Below are positions 1-6,952 of a stretch of 10,620 nt of DNA, piece after piece. The notes beneath the pieces are model-generated. The model saw nothing but the letters and a program-made list of their open reading frames with translations. It ran no database searches and was not told the origin of the DNA. The DNA is from Chloroflexota bacterium. Lineage in GTDB: Bacteria > Chloroflexota > Limnocylindria > Limnocylindrales > CSP1-4. Made by a program: the position numbers and the translations under genes. The DNA lies in assembly GCA_025935655.1 (NCBI GenBank), contig JAICUV010000104.1:1-10620 (forward strand), given 5' to 3'. Positions within the stretch are counted from its first letter, which is position 1. Each line of letters opens with the position of its first letter.

Positions 1-1
1 A

Positions 2-565
2 TCGGACGAGGTCCAGGCGGACGAGCACTGCACGATCACGAGTCGCGACGGCGGGCTGTCGCTGGTGGGCACGATCCTCGGGGCCGAGGACGGGGTCCCC
101 GTCCGCGTGGAGTACCGCGTGCTGGCCGACGGCGCGGGCGCGACCACCGCCGTCCACGTGCGAGACCTGCGCGGGTTCGCCCAGCGGACGCTCACGCTCG
201 CCCGCGACACGAAGGGCAACTGGACGGTCGACGGGGTGCCGGTGAAGGCCCTCAAGGGGTGCATCGACGTTGACCTCGGCTGCAGCCCGGCCACGAACAC
301 GCTCCCGATCCGCCGGCTGCACCTCGGGGACGGCCGGTCGAAGACCATCCAAGCGGCATGGGTCCGCTTCCCATCACTCACGGTGGAGAAGACCGCCCAG
401 ACGTACACCCGCGTGGACGAGTTCACGTACCGCTACCGGAGCGGCACGTTCGAGGCCGAGCTGCTGGTGGACGAGGACGGCGTGGTCGCCCAGTACGCCG
501 AGTGGCAGCGCACGGCCGTGGCCATGGGCCCCGACGACACCGAGCCACTCGACGCGGGCCGCTGA
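2..565 (+). CDS. Putative glycolipid-binding family protein (5' partial)
   Basis: The reading frame is open from the left edge, so the true start lies outside the window; 187 residues are visible. The sequence matches the putative glycolipid-binding family (Pfam Glycolipid_bind, PF06475, known from a Pseudomonas structure of unproven function). Recognisable blocks are GCIDVDLGCSPATNTLPIRR, then a QAAWVRFPSLTVE segment, then FTYRYRSGTFEAELLVDEDGVV near the C-terminus. Family members are about 180-200 residues, so probably only a short N-terminal piece is missing. There is no membrane segment in the visible part, so it is likely cytosolic. The DUF1697 gene starts 13 bp after its stop and may be co-transcribed. 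The in-frame GTG at 65 would cut into the conserved fold and is unlikely to be the start. The family call is firm; the ligand and role are unknown. Confidence 0.85.
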   Translation, partial: SDEVQADEHCTITSRDGGLSLVGTILGAEDGVPVRVEYRVLADGAGATTAVHVRDLRGFAQRTLTLARDTKGNWTVDGVPVKALKGCIDVDLGCSPATNTLPIRRLHLGDGRSKTIQAAWVRFPSLTVEKTAQTYTRVDEFTYRYRSGTFEAELLVDEDGVVAQYAEWQRTAVAMGPDDTEPLDAGR

Positions 566-578
566 CGGCCGAACGCGG

Positions 579-1118
579 ATGACGACGCGGGTCGCGCTGC
601 TGCGCGGGATCAACGTCGGCGGCAACAACCGCCTGCCGATGGCCGAGCTCGTGGCGATCATCGAGGCGGCCGGTGGGCACGACGTCCGGACGTACATCCA
701 GAGCGGCAACGCGGTGTTCGAGGCGCCGGCGGACCGCAATCCGGTCTCGCTCGGCGAGGCGATCCGGGACGGGATCCAGGCCGCGCGGGGGTTCGCGCCG
801 CACGTGCTCGTGCGTGACGCGGCGTACCTGCGCGGGATCGTGGACGCGAACCCGTACCCGGATGCCGTCGCCGCCCCGAAGTCGCTGCACGTGTTCTTCC
901 TCGACCGGACGCCCCCCTCCCCCGACCTCGACGGCATCGCCGCGCTCCGGACGGGCGACGAGTCATCGACGCTCCTCGGCGACGCGCTGTACCTGCACGC
1001 GCCGGCCGGGATCGGCCGCTCGGTGCTCGCGACGAGGGCGGAGCGGCTGCTCGGCGTCCCGGCGACGGCGCGCAACTGGGCGACGGTGACGGCCCTCCTC
1101 GCGCTCGCCGACCGGTAG
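579..1118 (+). CDS. DUF1697 domain-containing protein
   Basis: This 179-residue protein has the typical length and layout of the DUF1697 family (PF08002). It begins with the family signature LLRGINVGGNNRLPM (residues 7-21), followed by the YIQSGNAVF block (about residues 41-49) and a C-terminal ARNWATVTALL segment. The role of the family is not established. ATG 579 is chosen because the signature starts at residue 7, where it sits in other members; the frame stays open upstream only as a shadow of the preceding gene. I see no strong Shine-Dalgarno sequence. The gene starts 13 bp after the glycolipid-binding gene stops, so translation may rely on an operon arrangement. No signal peptide or membrane segment is visible. 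Confidence 0.85.
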   Translation: MTTRVALLRGINVGGNNRLPMAELVAIIEAAGGHDVRTYIQSGNAVFEAPADRNPVSLGEAIRDGIQAARGFAPHVLVRDAAYLRGIVDANPYPDAVAAPKSLHVFFLDRTPPSPDLDGIAALRTGDESSTLLGDALYLHAPAGIGRSVLATRAERLLGVPATARNWATVTALLALADR

Positions 1119-1134
1119 CGGGTTGCGTGCGGGG

Positions 1135-1174
1135 CCGATATAGGCGAACCTGCTATATGACCGATATCCGGCCG
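1135..1174 (+). promoter_or_regulatory. AT-rich upstream region of the ATPase gene: CCGATAT motifs and possible extended -10
   Basis: The 85-bp gap before the ATPase gene contains CCGATAT twice (1135-1141 and 1161-1167). The second copy belongs to a 14-mer, CCGATATCCGGCCG (1161-1174). Between them, TGCTATATG (1151-1159) resembles an extended -10 box and would start transcription about 40 bp before the ATG. No convincing -35 was found. This is the only AT-rich patch in the gap, so it is the best promoter/operator candidate; both roles are inferred. Confidence 0.35.
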
Positions 1175-1209
1175 CGGGACGCCCGGCCGGCGCACGGGGG
1201 ACGATGCCG

Positions 1210-2394
1210 ATGACCCGCGACCTCGAGGCCAACCCGTTCAGCCCGGGCTCTCCCCGCCCGCGGCGGTTCGTCGGCCGCGAGGCCTACATCGAGGACTTCG
1301 AGGTCAGCCTGGCCAAGTGGGAGTCGGACGGGACGGCGCCGCCGACGATCCTGCTCGGCGTCCCCGGCGTCGGCAAGAGCGCCCTCCTCAACCGGTTCGC
1401 GGACATCGCCCAGGGACGCGGCTGGCTCGTGGCCCAGCGTCAGAAGGTCACCGCGCGGACGGACCTGCGCCGGCTGTTCGGCCAGGCGTTCGCGGAGGTG
1501 GAGGCCCAGCTGATCGGCGGCAAGACGCTCAACCGGCGGGCCCAGGAGCTCCTCGCCCGGTTCAAGGAGGTGCGCGTCCAGAGCGGCTTCCTCGGCGTGA
1601 CCGTCGGTCGGGCGCCCAGCCAGCCGGCGGGCAGCCTGGAGCAGGACCTCACGGCCGTCCTGATCGAGATGGCCAACCTCACCCGCACGCTCCCGGTCCT
1701 GTTCGTCCTCGACGAGCTGCAGTTCCTGCCGGAGGACAGCCTGCGCGCCGTGATCTACGCGTTCGACGAGCTCGCCAACCGCGTCGACCCTGCGACCGGC
1801 GACCGATTCGCGGTGACGATGGTCGCGGCCGGCCTGCCCCAGGCCAAGGCCATGTGCCGCAAGGCGGGCCAGTACGCCGAGCGCTTCAACTACCCGTGGG
1901 TCCGGGAGCTCGACCGCGAGGAGACGATCCGTGCGTTCCGCGAGACCGCCCAGCTGGCCGACGACGACGTGACCGAGGAAGCGGCGGCGCGCGGCTACGA
2001 GCTCACCGGCGGCTACCCGCAGTTCATCCAGGTCTACGGCGAGCTGGCCTGGCTCCGCGGCGTGGACAGCCCGATCAGCCTGCGGGACATGGAGGCCGTG
2101 GCGCCGGTGGCCCGGGCGCGGCTCGAGGAGTCGTTCTTCTCCACCCGCCTCACGCTCGCCACGCCGGAGCAGCAGGACCTGCTGATGGCGATGGCCCGGC
2201 TGGTGGTGGAGTCGGGGGCGAAGGCCCAGACCCTCACCAACATCGCGCATGAGATGGGCCGCCCGCCGTCCTCGATCACGTACCTGTTCGCGCCGCTCGT
2301 GACGAAGGGGCTGCTGTTCCAGCCGCGGCCGCGCGGGCCGTACGAGATGACGGTGCCCAAGTTCGCCGACTACCTGGTCAGCCTCGAGGGCTAG
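1210..2394 (+). CDS. AAA/Orc1-like P-loop ATPase with C-terminal winged-helix-like region
   Basis: This 394-residue protein has a clear P-loop. An N-terminal RRFVGREAYIEDFE segment (residues 18-31) is typical of STAND/Orc1-like ATPases. Walker A is GVPGVGKS (50-57), and Walker B ends in LFVLDE with Asp168-Glu169. The last 75 residues (PEQQDLLMAMARL through MTVPKFADYLVSLEG) look like a winged helix: a helix, an IAHEMGRPPSSITYLFAPLVTKGLL recognition-like stretch, then a short strand pair. It probably hydrolyses ATP and binds DNA or a partner protein, but no pathway can be assigned. Start: GGGGG at 1196-1200 lies 9 nt from ATG 1210 but only 3 nt from in-frame ATG 1204, so 1210 is preferred; 1204 would add Met-Pro. 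It appears monocistronic, with a converging gene downstream. There is no signal peptide or membrane segment. Confidence 0.85.
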   Translation: MTRDLEANPFSPGSPRPRRFVGREAYIEDFEVSLAKWESDGTAPPTILLGVPGVGKSALLNRFADIAQGRGWLVAQRQKVTARTDLRRLFGQAFAEVEAQLIGGKTLNRRAQELLARFKEVRVQSGFLGVTVGRAPSQPAGSLEQDLTAVLIEMANLTRTLPVLFVLDELQFLPEDSLRAVIYAFDELANRVDPATGDRFAVTMVAAGLPQAKAMCRKAGQYAERFNYPWVRELDREETIRAFRETAQLADDDVTEEAAARGYELTGGYPQFIQVYGELAWLRGVDSPISLRDMEAVAPVARARLEESFFSTRLTLATPEQQDLLMAMARLVVESGAKAQTLTNIAHEMGRPPSSITYLFAPLVTKGLLFQPRPRGPYEMTVPKFADYLVSLEG

Positions 2395-2451
2395 CGTCAC
2401 GCCGCGGCGGACCCACGTGCGAGCGTCCGTCCGGCGCACGAGTCCGTCGGA

Positions 2452-2470
2452 TGTAGACGAATCGTCTGCA
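2452..2470. terminator. Hairpin between convergent genes (possible terminator)
   Basis: TGTAGACG and CGTCTGCA form an 8-bp stem with one T-G wobble around a 3-nt AAT loop. It lies between the convergent ATPase (stop 2394) and lipoprotein (stop 2513) genes, where a bidirectional terminator is expected. Neither strand has a T-tract after it, so intrinsic termination is uncertain. Confidence 0.3.
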
Positions 2471-2473
2471 TCG

Positions 2474-2487
2474 CCGATATTCGGCCG
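2474..2487. promoter_or_regulatory. Second copy of the CCGATATYCGGCCG motif
   Basis: CCGATATTCGGCCG differs from the 14-mer at 1161-1174 by one base. Its core CCGA-TAT-TCGG is a perfect inverted repeat with a 3-nt centre. It lies 80 bp after the ATPase stop and 26 bp before the lipoprotein stop, away from any start codon. A protein-binding site is possible but unproven. Confidence 0.3.
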
Positions 2488-2512
2488 TCGCAGGCTCGAC
2501 GGCTGTGCCCGA

Positions 2513-3631
2513 CTACTTGACGACGATGGTGTCCGCCATGTCGTCGACGACCCCGGCGTTCGTCGCGAACGCGTCGTCGCCCGCCAGTGCCTGCGTCTGG
2601 AGCAGGAGCACCCCGTTGTCGCCGCGGTCGACGATGTACACGTAGCGCTCGGTGCCCTCGACCCAGGAGCCGGAGCCCTTCGCGGTGGCCGAGACCTTGG
2701 TGGCCGGCAGGCCGGACACCGTGACGTCGGACTGGGTGACGTCGGACCAGGCGTTGGGATCGATCGCCGCCGCCACGACCTCGTCGTACGTCGCGGAGGA
2801 GTTCGGCACGACGTAGACCGCGCCGATGGGCCGCCCGCTGATCGGATCGATCCGGACGGTCTTGGGGTCGAACGTGGTGCACGCGAACTCGGGCACGTCG
2901 GTGATGGTCTTCCACGTGCCGGGATAGGTGACCGTCACCTTCCCGTCGGCCGTCTCGCAGGTCTTCGGGCCGGGCGTCGGCGTGGGCTGCGGCTTCGAGG
3001 TGGGGGTCGCCGTGGGCTTGGCGGTCGGCTTCGCGGTGGGCTTCGGCGTCGCCGTCGGCTCCGGGGTCGGGGTGGGGCTCGCCGTGGGCTCGGGCGTGAT
3101 GACCACGACGGACGGCTGGGGCGTGGGCATCGCCAGCAGCGGCACGAACACGAACGTCCCGCCCGCGAACGCCTCCGTCTTCTTCGCGGTCAGCGTCAGC
3201 TGCAGGTCCTTGACGGCCCACGTGTCCGCCGCGGTGAGACCGGCGAGATACGTCGGCGCCTCGAGGCGTCCGGCGGGCGGGCAGGCCATCATCGTGGACG
3301 GCCCCGGCACGATCGTGATCCGGTTGTCGCCCTGCATCGTGTAGGTGCCGCTGACGACGTTGCAGTCGACCTGGCCGGTCCAGGTGCCCGACGCGTCGAA
3401 CCGGATCGTGTAGCGACCCTTGTCGTCCGGGGAGATCCCGGCCTCGACCGAGGGATCGACCAGGGTGGCGCCGACCAGCGCCCAGGTCTCGCCCGTCAGC
3501 GGGCTGACCGGCGGTGCCGATGCGTTCGAGCCGCAGGCGACGAGCGTCGTCGCCAGGACGACCAGCACGAGCGAGGCGAGGGCGGTCGCGAGGGACGTGT
3601 GGCCGGAGCGGCCGGGGTGATCGAAGCGCAT
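2513..3631 (-). CDS. Secreted lipoprotein with META (HslJ-like) domain and Pro/Thr linker
   Basis: The 372-residue product has a lipoprotein signal peptide: a basic start, a hydrophobic stretch at residues 14-32, and a lipobox TLVAC with Cys33 as the lipidated residue. Residues 47-163 resemble the META/HslJ domain (PF03724): WALVG, a YTIRFDASGTWTGQVDCN strand pair, SGTYTMQGDNRITI, then MMACPP. Cys90 and Cys117 could form a disulfide. A Pro/Thr/Lys/Ala linker covers residues 169-222. The C-terminal part (223-372) begins KTCETADGKVTVTYPGTW and contains Cys225 and Cys251; I do not recognise a named family there. META-domain proteins are envelope proteins linked to heat or antibiotic tolerance in some bacteria, but the role here is unknown. 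ATG 3631 is chosen because it places the signal peptide at the N-terminus; no strong ribosome-binding site is seen. It diverges from the PBP gene. Confidence 0.85.
   Translation of the reverse strand: MRFDHPGRSGHTSLATALASLVLVVLATTLVACGSNASAPPVSPLTGETWALVGATLVDPSVEAGISPDDKGRYTIRFDASGTWTGQVDCNVVSGTYTMQGDNRITIVPGPSTMMACPPAGRLEAPTYLAGLTAADTWAVKDLQLTLTAKKTEAFAGGTFVFVPLLAMPTPQPSVVVITPEPTASPTPTPEPTATPKPTAKPTAKPTATPTSKPQPTPTPGPKTCETADGKVTVTYPGTWKTITDVPEFACTTFDPKTVRIDPISGRPIGAVYVVPNSSATYDEVVAAAIDPNAWSDVTQSDVTVSGLPATKVSATAKGSGSWVEGTERYVYIVDRGDNGVLLLQTQALAGDDAFATNAGVVDDMADTIVVK
2966..3127 (-). repeat. Pro/Thr/Lys-rich linker repeats inside the lipoprotein gene
   Basis: This stretch encodes residues 169-222 of the lipoprotein, built from short PTP, PTA and KPTA units. 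On the + strand it reads as repeated GTGGG/GTCGG-type hexamers. It probably forms an extended spacer that holds the C-terminal domain away from the membrane. The low-complexity DNA could change length by slippage in multiples of three. Confidence 0.75.
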
Positions 3632-3749
3632 GGGCGGAGTGTGAACTGCTTCGCGGGCCTTCGCACGGTGGGACGAGTGGCACGTGACTGCAAGCCGCCG
3701 CGCAGGACGCGCGTGCGGTCCGAATCGGGCCGGCGGGCAGGATGCGCAG
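3632..3749. promoter_or_regulatory. Divergent intergenic region (lipoprotein / PBP)
   Basis: These 118 bp separate the divergent lipoprotein and PBP genes, so promoters for both should lie here. On the minus strand a weak -10-like CACACT sits 6 nt before the lipoprotein ATG. On the + strand AGGA (3739-3742) sits 7 nt before the PBP ATG and is a good ribosome-binding site. No clear -35/-10 pair for the PBP was identified. Confidence 0.4.
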
Positions 3750-6419
3750 ATGCCCCTTGCGAGACCCCGCGTCCATCGCTCGATCGCCGCGTCGCGCCTC
3801 CGACGCCGGTCGGTGGCGGTGTCGCCGCTGGTCCGCCGCTCGCTGCGCGCGCGGCCGGTCGGCCGTGGGGCCCCCACGACCGCGGCCGCCATCCTCGGCA
3901 CGCTGCTCCTCGCCGTCGCGCTGCTCGGCACCGGCGTCCTCGGGGCGGCCGGGGTGGTCACGGTGGCCTCGATCAACGTGCTGTCCCAGGACCTCCCCGA
4001 CCCGTCCGGGCTCGCGACCCTCGCCTTCGACCAGCCCACGATCGTGTACGACCGGACCGGCAAGGTGGAGCTCGCCCGGTTCCAGCGGGTCAAGCGGACG
4101 GTCGTCGGGTACCACGACCTGCCGCCGCTCGTCCTCGACGCGACGACGACGGCGGAGGACCGCACGTTCTGGGAGAACGACGGCTTCGACGTGACCTCCA
4201 TGGTCGCCGCCGCCATCGAGACGGCGCAGGGAAACGGCCGTGGCGCCTCGACGATCACCCAGCAGCTCGTGCGGGCGCGCCTGCTCCCTGCCGACGTCGT
4301 GGAGCCGGGCGCGGATGTCTACCTGCGCAAGGCGAAGGAGGTCATCCAGTCCGCCCGCGTGACCTCCGCCTTCCCCGGGCAGACCGGCAAGCAGCAGATC
4401 ATCACCGCGTACCTCAACCAGAACTTCTACGGTCACGACGCCTACGGGATCGCCGCGGCGGCGCAGGTCTACTTCGGCGTGAAGGACCTCGCCAAGCTGA
4501 CGCCGGCGCAGGCCGCCCTGCTCGCGGCGCTCCCCCAGTCGCCGTCCACGCTGGATCCCTACCGGTTCGCGATGAAGACCAAGAACGGCGACCTCGTGGT
4601 CCCGGCCAGCGCGCCGCCGGTCGTGCGGCGCAACTGGATCCTGACCAACCTGTCCACGAGTCGCTGGACCCGCCTCACCCCGAAGGCGCTGCGCGACGCG
4701 ATCGCGGAGCCGGTCGTCCTCCACGGCGACCAGCCCGCCGTGTGGCGCGCGCCGCACTTCATGTGGCAGGTCCGCAGCCAGCTCGAGCAGATCCTCGGGT
4801 CGGCGGACAAGGTCGAGACGGGCGGGTACCGGGTCATCACGACGCTCGACTGGCGCGCGCAGCAGCTCGCCGAGCGGACCGTGGCCGCGGCGGTCATCGC
4901 GCCCAACCTCAAGCGGGCACGGGGCGAGCGGCTGCTGGCCCAGCTCAAGACGCCGCGCGCCGACCGGGCGTGGATCCGCGCGCTGCGGGGCAAGGACCTC
5001 CACGATGCCGCGCTCGTCGCGCTCGACTACCGGACCGGTGACGTCCGCGCATACGTGGGCTCCGGCGGCTACTACCGGGACAGCCTCACGAGCCGGCGCT
5101 TCAATCCCAAGTTCGATGCCGCGGGCGTCGGCGCTCGCCAGCCCGGCTCGGCCTGGAAGCCGATCGTGTACGCCACGGCGTTCGAGCGCCGGGCGCTGAC
5201 GCCCGGTTCGCTCCTGCTGGACATCACGACCGAGTTCGCCCCCGGGGCCGGGTGGGCGCCCAAGGATGCGGACCGGCTCGATCGCGGTCCCGTGCTCGTG
5301 CGCAACGCGCTCCAGATGTCGCTCAACGTGCCCGCGATCCGCGCCCTCCAGCGCACGGGCAACGAGGCCGTGGCGAAGCAGGCGACGAAGCTCGGCATCC
5401 GCTTTGCCGGCGGCGAGAAGTCCTTCCTCCAGGCGGGCCTGGCGGGCGCGATCGGCACCGTCGAGGTGCGGCCGCTGGACCTCGCGAGCGCGTACGGCAC
5501 GCTCGCCAACGGCGGCGTGCGCATGGCCCCGCGGATGATCCTCGAGATCCAGGACGCCAACGGGGCGACGGTCTGGAGGGCGCCCCAGGCGAAGGGCGAT
5601 CGGGCCCTCTCGGCGTCGGCCGCCTACCTCGTCACGGACATCCTCCAGGGCAACACGGACCCGCGCCAGAACAAGATCTGGGCGGACAAGCTGGAGCTGC
5701 GCAACGGCCCTGCCGGCCGGCGCCGGCCCGCGGCGGTGAAGACGGGAACCTCGAACGACGCCCGCGACCTCGCGACGTACGGCTACCTACCGGCGCCGAA
5801 GGACCCGAAGGCGCCCGCCTGGGTCGTCGGGGTGTGGATGGGCAACAGCGATCACTCGATGCCGCGGACGCGGACGCCCGCGACGTCGCTCACGGCCGCC
5901 GCGCCGCTCTGGCAGTCGTTCGTCCGCCAGCTCACGAAGGGCGACCCGGTCGCCCGGTTCAGCAGGCCGAAGGGCATCGTGTCGGCACGGATCGACGCGT
6001 GGACCGGCGGCAAGCCCGGGCCGTGGACCAGGCAGACGAAGCGCGAGCTGTTCCGTTCGGGCACCGAGCCCGGTGGGGCGCGAGCGGTGGACCAGCCCGG
6101 GCTGCTCTACTCGCAGGCGTGCGGGACCTGGGTCGTCGACCCGGTGAAGGCCGAGCTGGGCCCGCGCAGCTGGGACGACGACGTCCGGGACTGGCTGTAT
6201 CGCGCCCGTCGTGGACCCGGCGTCACCGGCGCCCTCGGCTCGACGACCGCGTACTTCTGGGACCGCGCGGGCTGGGGCGGGCCGCTCCTGGGCGCCTGTG
6301 CGCGGCCCGTCGTGCACGTGGACAAGGCCAAGGGCCACGACAACAAGCCGAAGGGTGGCGACAAGCCGAAGGGCCCGGGAAAGCCGCCGCCGGCGCCATC
6401 GCCGGCGCCGTCACCGTAG
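3750..6419 (+). CDS. Class A penicillin-binding protein (bifunctional transglycosylase/transpeptidase)
   Basis: The 889-residue protein polymerises lipid II into glycan strands and cross-links the peptides outside the membrane. It has a basic cytoplasmic N-terminus, one membrane segment (about residues 45-70), then a GT51 transglycosylase domain: catalytic Glu136 in EDRTFWENDGFD, GASTITQQL from residue 165, RKAKEVIQ, and AYLNQNFYG. The transpeptidase domain has all three motifs: S467-A-W-K470 with the acylating serine, S524-L-N526, and K664-T-G-T-S. After residue 730 there is a C-terminal extension with two cysteines (SQACGTW, LGACARP) and a Lys/Pro-rich tail ending APSPAPSP. Start ATG 3750 has AGGA 7 nt upstream; the in-frame GTG at 3684 would add 22 poorly conserved-looking residues. 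A stem-loop follows 26 bp after the stop. This is PBP1a-like; I leave the symbol blank because high-GC lineages often carry several paralogues. Confidence 0.97.
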   Translation: MPLARPRVHRSIAASRLRRRSVAVSPLVRRSLRARPVGRGAPTTAAAILGTLLLAVALLGTGVLGAAGVVTVASINVLSQDLPDPSGLATLAFDQPTIVYDRTGKVELARFQRVKRTVVGYHDLPPLVLDATTTAEDRTFWENDGFDVTSMVAAAIETAQGNGRGASTITQQLVRARLLPADVVEPGADVYLRKAKEVIQSARVTSAFPGQTGKQQIITAYLNQNFYGHDAYGIAAAAQVYFGVKDLAKLTPAQAALLAALPQSPSTLDPYRFAMKTKNGDLVVPASAPPVVRRNWILTNLSTSRWTRLTPKALRDAIAEPVVLHGDQPAVWRAPHFMWQVRSQLEQILGSADKVETGGYRVITTLDWRAQQLAERTVAAAVIAPNLKRARGERLLAQLKTPRADRAWIRALRGKDLHDAALVALDYRTGDVRAYVGSGGYYRDSLTSRRFNPKFDAAGVGARQPGSAWKPIVYATAFERRALTPGSLLLDITTEFAPGAGWAPKDADRLDRGPVLVRNALQMSLNVPAIRALQRTGNEAVAKQATKLGIRFAGGEKSFLQAGLAGAIGTVEVRPLDLASAYGTLANGGVRMAPRMILEIQDANGATVWRAPQAKGDRALSASAAYLVTDILQGNTDPRQNKIWADKLELRNGPAGRRRPAAVKTGTSNDARDLATYGYLPAPKDPKAPAWVVGVWMGNSDHSMPRTRTPATSLTAAAPLWQSFVRQLTKGDPVARFSRPKGIVSARIDAWTGGKPGPWTRQTKRELFRSGTEPGGARAVDQPGLLYSQACGTWVVDPVKAELGPRSWDDDVRDWLYRARRGPGVTGALGSTTAYFWDRAGWGGPLLGACARPVVHVDKAKGHDNKPKGGDKPKGPGKPPPAPSPAPSP

Positions 6420-6444
6420 AGAGCGTCGGAGGCGACGGACGCGC

Positions 6445-6479
6445 GAAGGCCCGCCGAGGTGGTCCCTCGCCGGGCCTTC
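6445..6479. terminator. Stem-loop terminator between the PBP and tmRNA genes
   Basis: GAAGGCCCG pairs with CGGGCCTTC, and after one C/C mismatch CGAGG pairs with CCTCG, leaving a 5-nt TGGTC loop: 14 base pairs in all. It lies 26 bp after the PBP stop and 14 bp beyond the 3' end of the converging tmRNA, so it can serve both. The + strand continues TTCG, with only a weak T-run (TTCTTC). Confidence 0.6.
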
Positions 6480-6492
6480 TTCGATCGCGTGG

Positions 6493-6865
6493 TGGTGGAG
6501 ATGGGGGAGGGTCGAACTCCCCGTCCAGAACCCTTCGCCTGGAACCAGCTACGAGCGTGTCCGATGGTTTTCGTCAGCCGGTCGGGCGCCCATCGGCAGG
6601 CTTCCGTCCGGCCCATCCACGTGTCCCTAGATCGGGCTTGGCTCCGGCGTACGTGACCTCAGCCGGGTTGCACCGTCGCTGAGTGACACTTCCACGGCCC
6701 GCGACGGGGAGGCCGCTTCCATGCTCACCTTACCGCCTAAGCGGCGAGGGCGAGAGCAGGCTGCTTGTTGGCAGTTACTTCGTTTTGCCGCCGGTTTAAC
6801 GAGGCCTGACGGCACCTCGGCTCGCGTCTCCAGACAGCCAGGCCCTGTCGAAACCACGCATCCCC
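6493..6865 (-). ncRNA. ssrA: tmRNA (transfer-messenger RNA)
   Basis: This 373-nt RNA rescues stalled ribosomes with SmpB and tags the unfinished protein for proteolysis. The 5' end GGGGATG pairs with CATCTCC at the 3' end, including a G-U at the third pair, the alanine identity element; ACCA follows and is encoded. The T-arm is GGGAG-TTCGACC-CTCCC, preceded by the conserved GGAC. The 5' half contains GTGGTTTCGACAG, typical of tmRNA. Pseudoknot PK1 is visible: CGAGG/CCTCG and TGCCG/CGGCA. The tag frame (6772-6737, minus) reads ANKQPALALAA then TAG, ending in the usual LAA degron, with GTAACT just before the resume codon. It is a one-piece, non-permuted tmRNA. The ends are set by the acceptor stem. 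The nearest upstream sequence is a hairpin and then a palindrome array. Confidence 0.97.
6737..6772 (-). other. tmRNA proteolysis-tag reading frame
   Basis: Codons GCC AAC AAG CAG CCT GCT CTC GCC CTC GCC GCT TAG encode ANKQPALALAA. The first alanine is the resume codon. The C-terminal LAA matches the ClpXP/ClpAP-type recognition end of tmRNA tags. Confidence 0.93.
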
Positions 6866-6901
6866 ACAGGACCGAACCATCGTTCGGGCACCAAAATCCT
6901 A
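6866..6901 (-). promoter_or_regulatory. Possible tmRNA promoter and leader hairpin
   Basis: On the minus strand TGCTAGGAT (TAGGAT at 6901-6896) resembles an extended -10 box and would start transcription near 6889, leaving about 24 nt of leader to be removed from the tmRNA precursor. The leader holds a perfect 6-bp hairpin, CCGAAC-GATG-GTTCGG (6887-6872). No good -35 is visible at 17 bp, so the promoter call is tentative; the hairpin itself is certain. Confidence 0.35.
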
Positions 6902-6952
6902 GCACCGGCGCCGATTCGGGCCCATCGCGCGCAGCCTCGTCCTCGTTGCGGT

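Noticed and set aside
270..578. N-terminal extension of the DUF1697 protein
   Set aside because: The upstream part of the frame is Arg/Ser-rich shadow sequence of the glycolipid-binding gene.
3684..3749. GTG 3684 as the PBP start
   Set aside because: It adds 22 residues of no recognisable sequence, while ATG 3750 has AGGA at 7 nt.
4155..4190. Inactive transglycosylase because EDRTFWENDG lacks the His often seen in this motif
   Set aside because: The catalytic Glu and the other GT51 motifs are intact, and this position is variable in high-GC lineages.
2397..5041. Very long open frames on both strands across the lipoprotein and PBP genes
   Set aside because: They are Arg/Gly/Pro-rich with no domain structure and mirror the third-position GC of the real genes.
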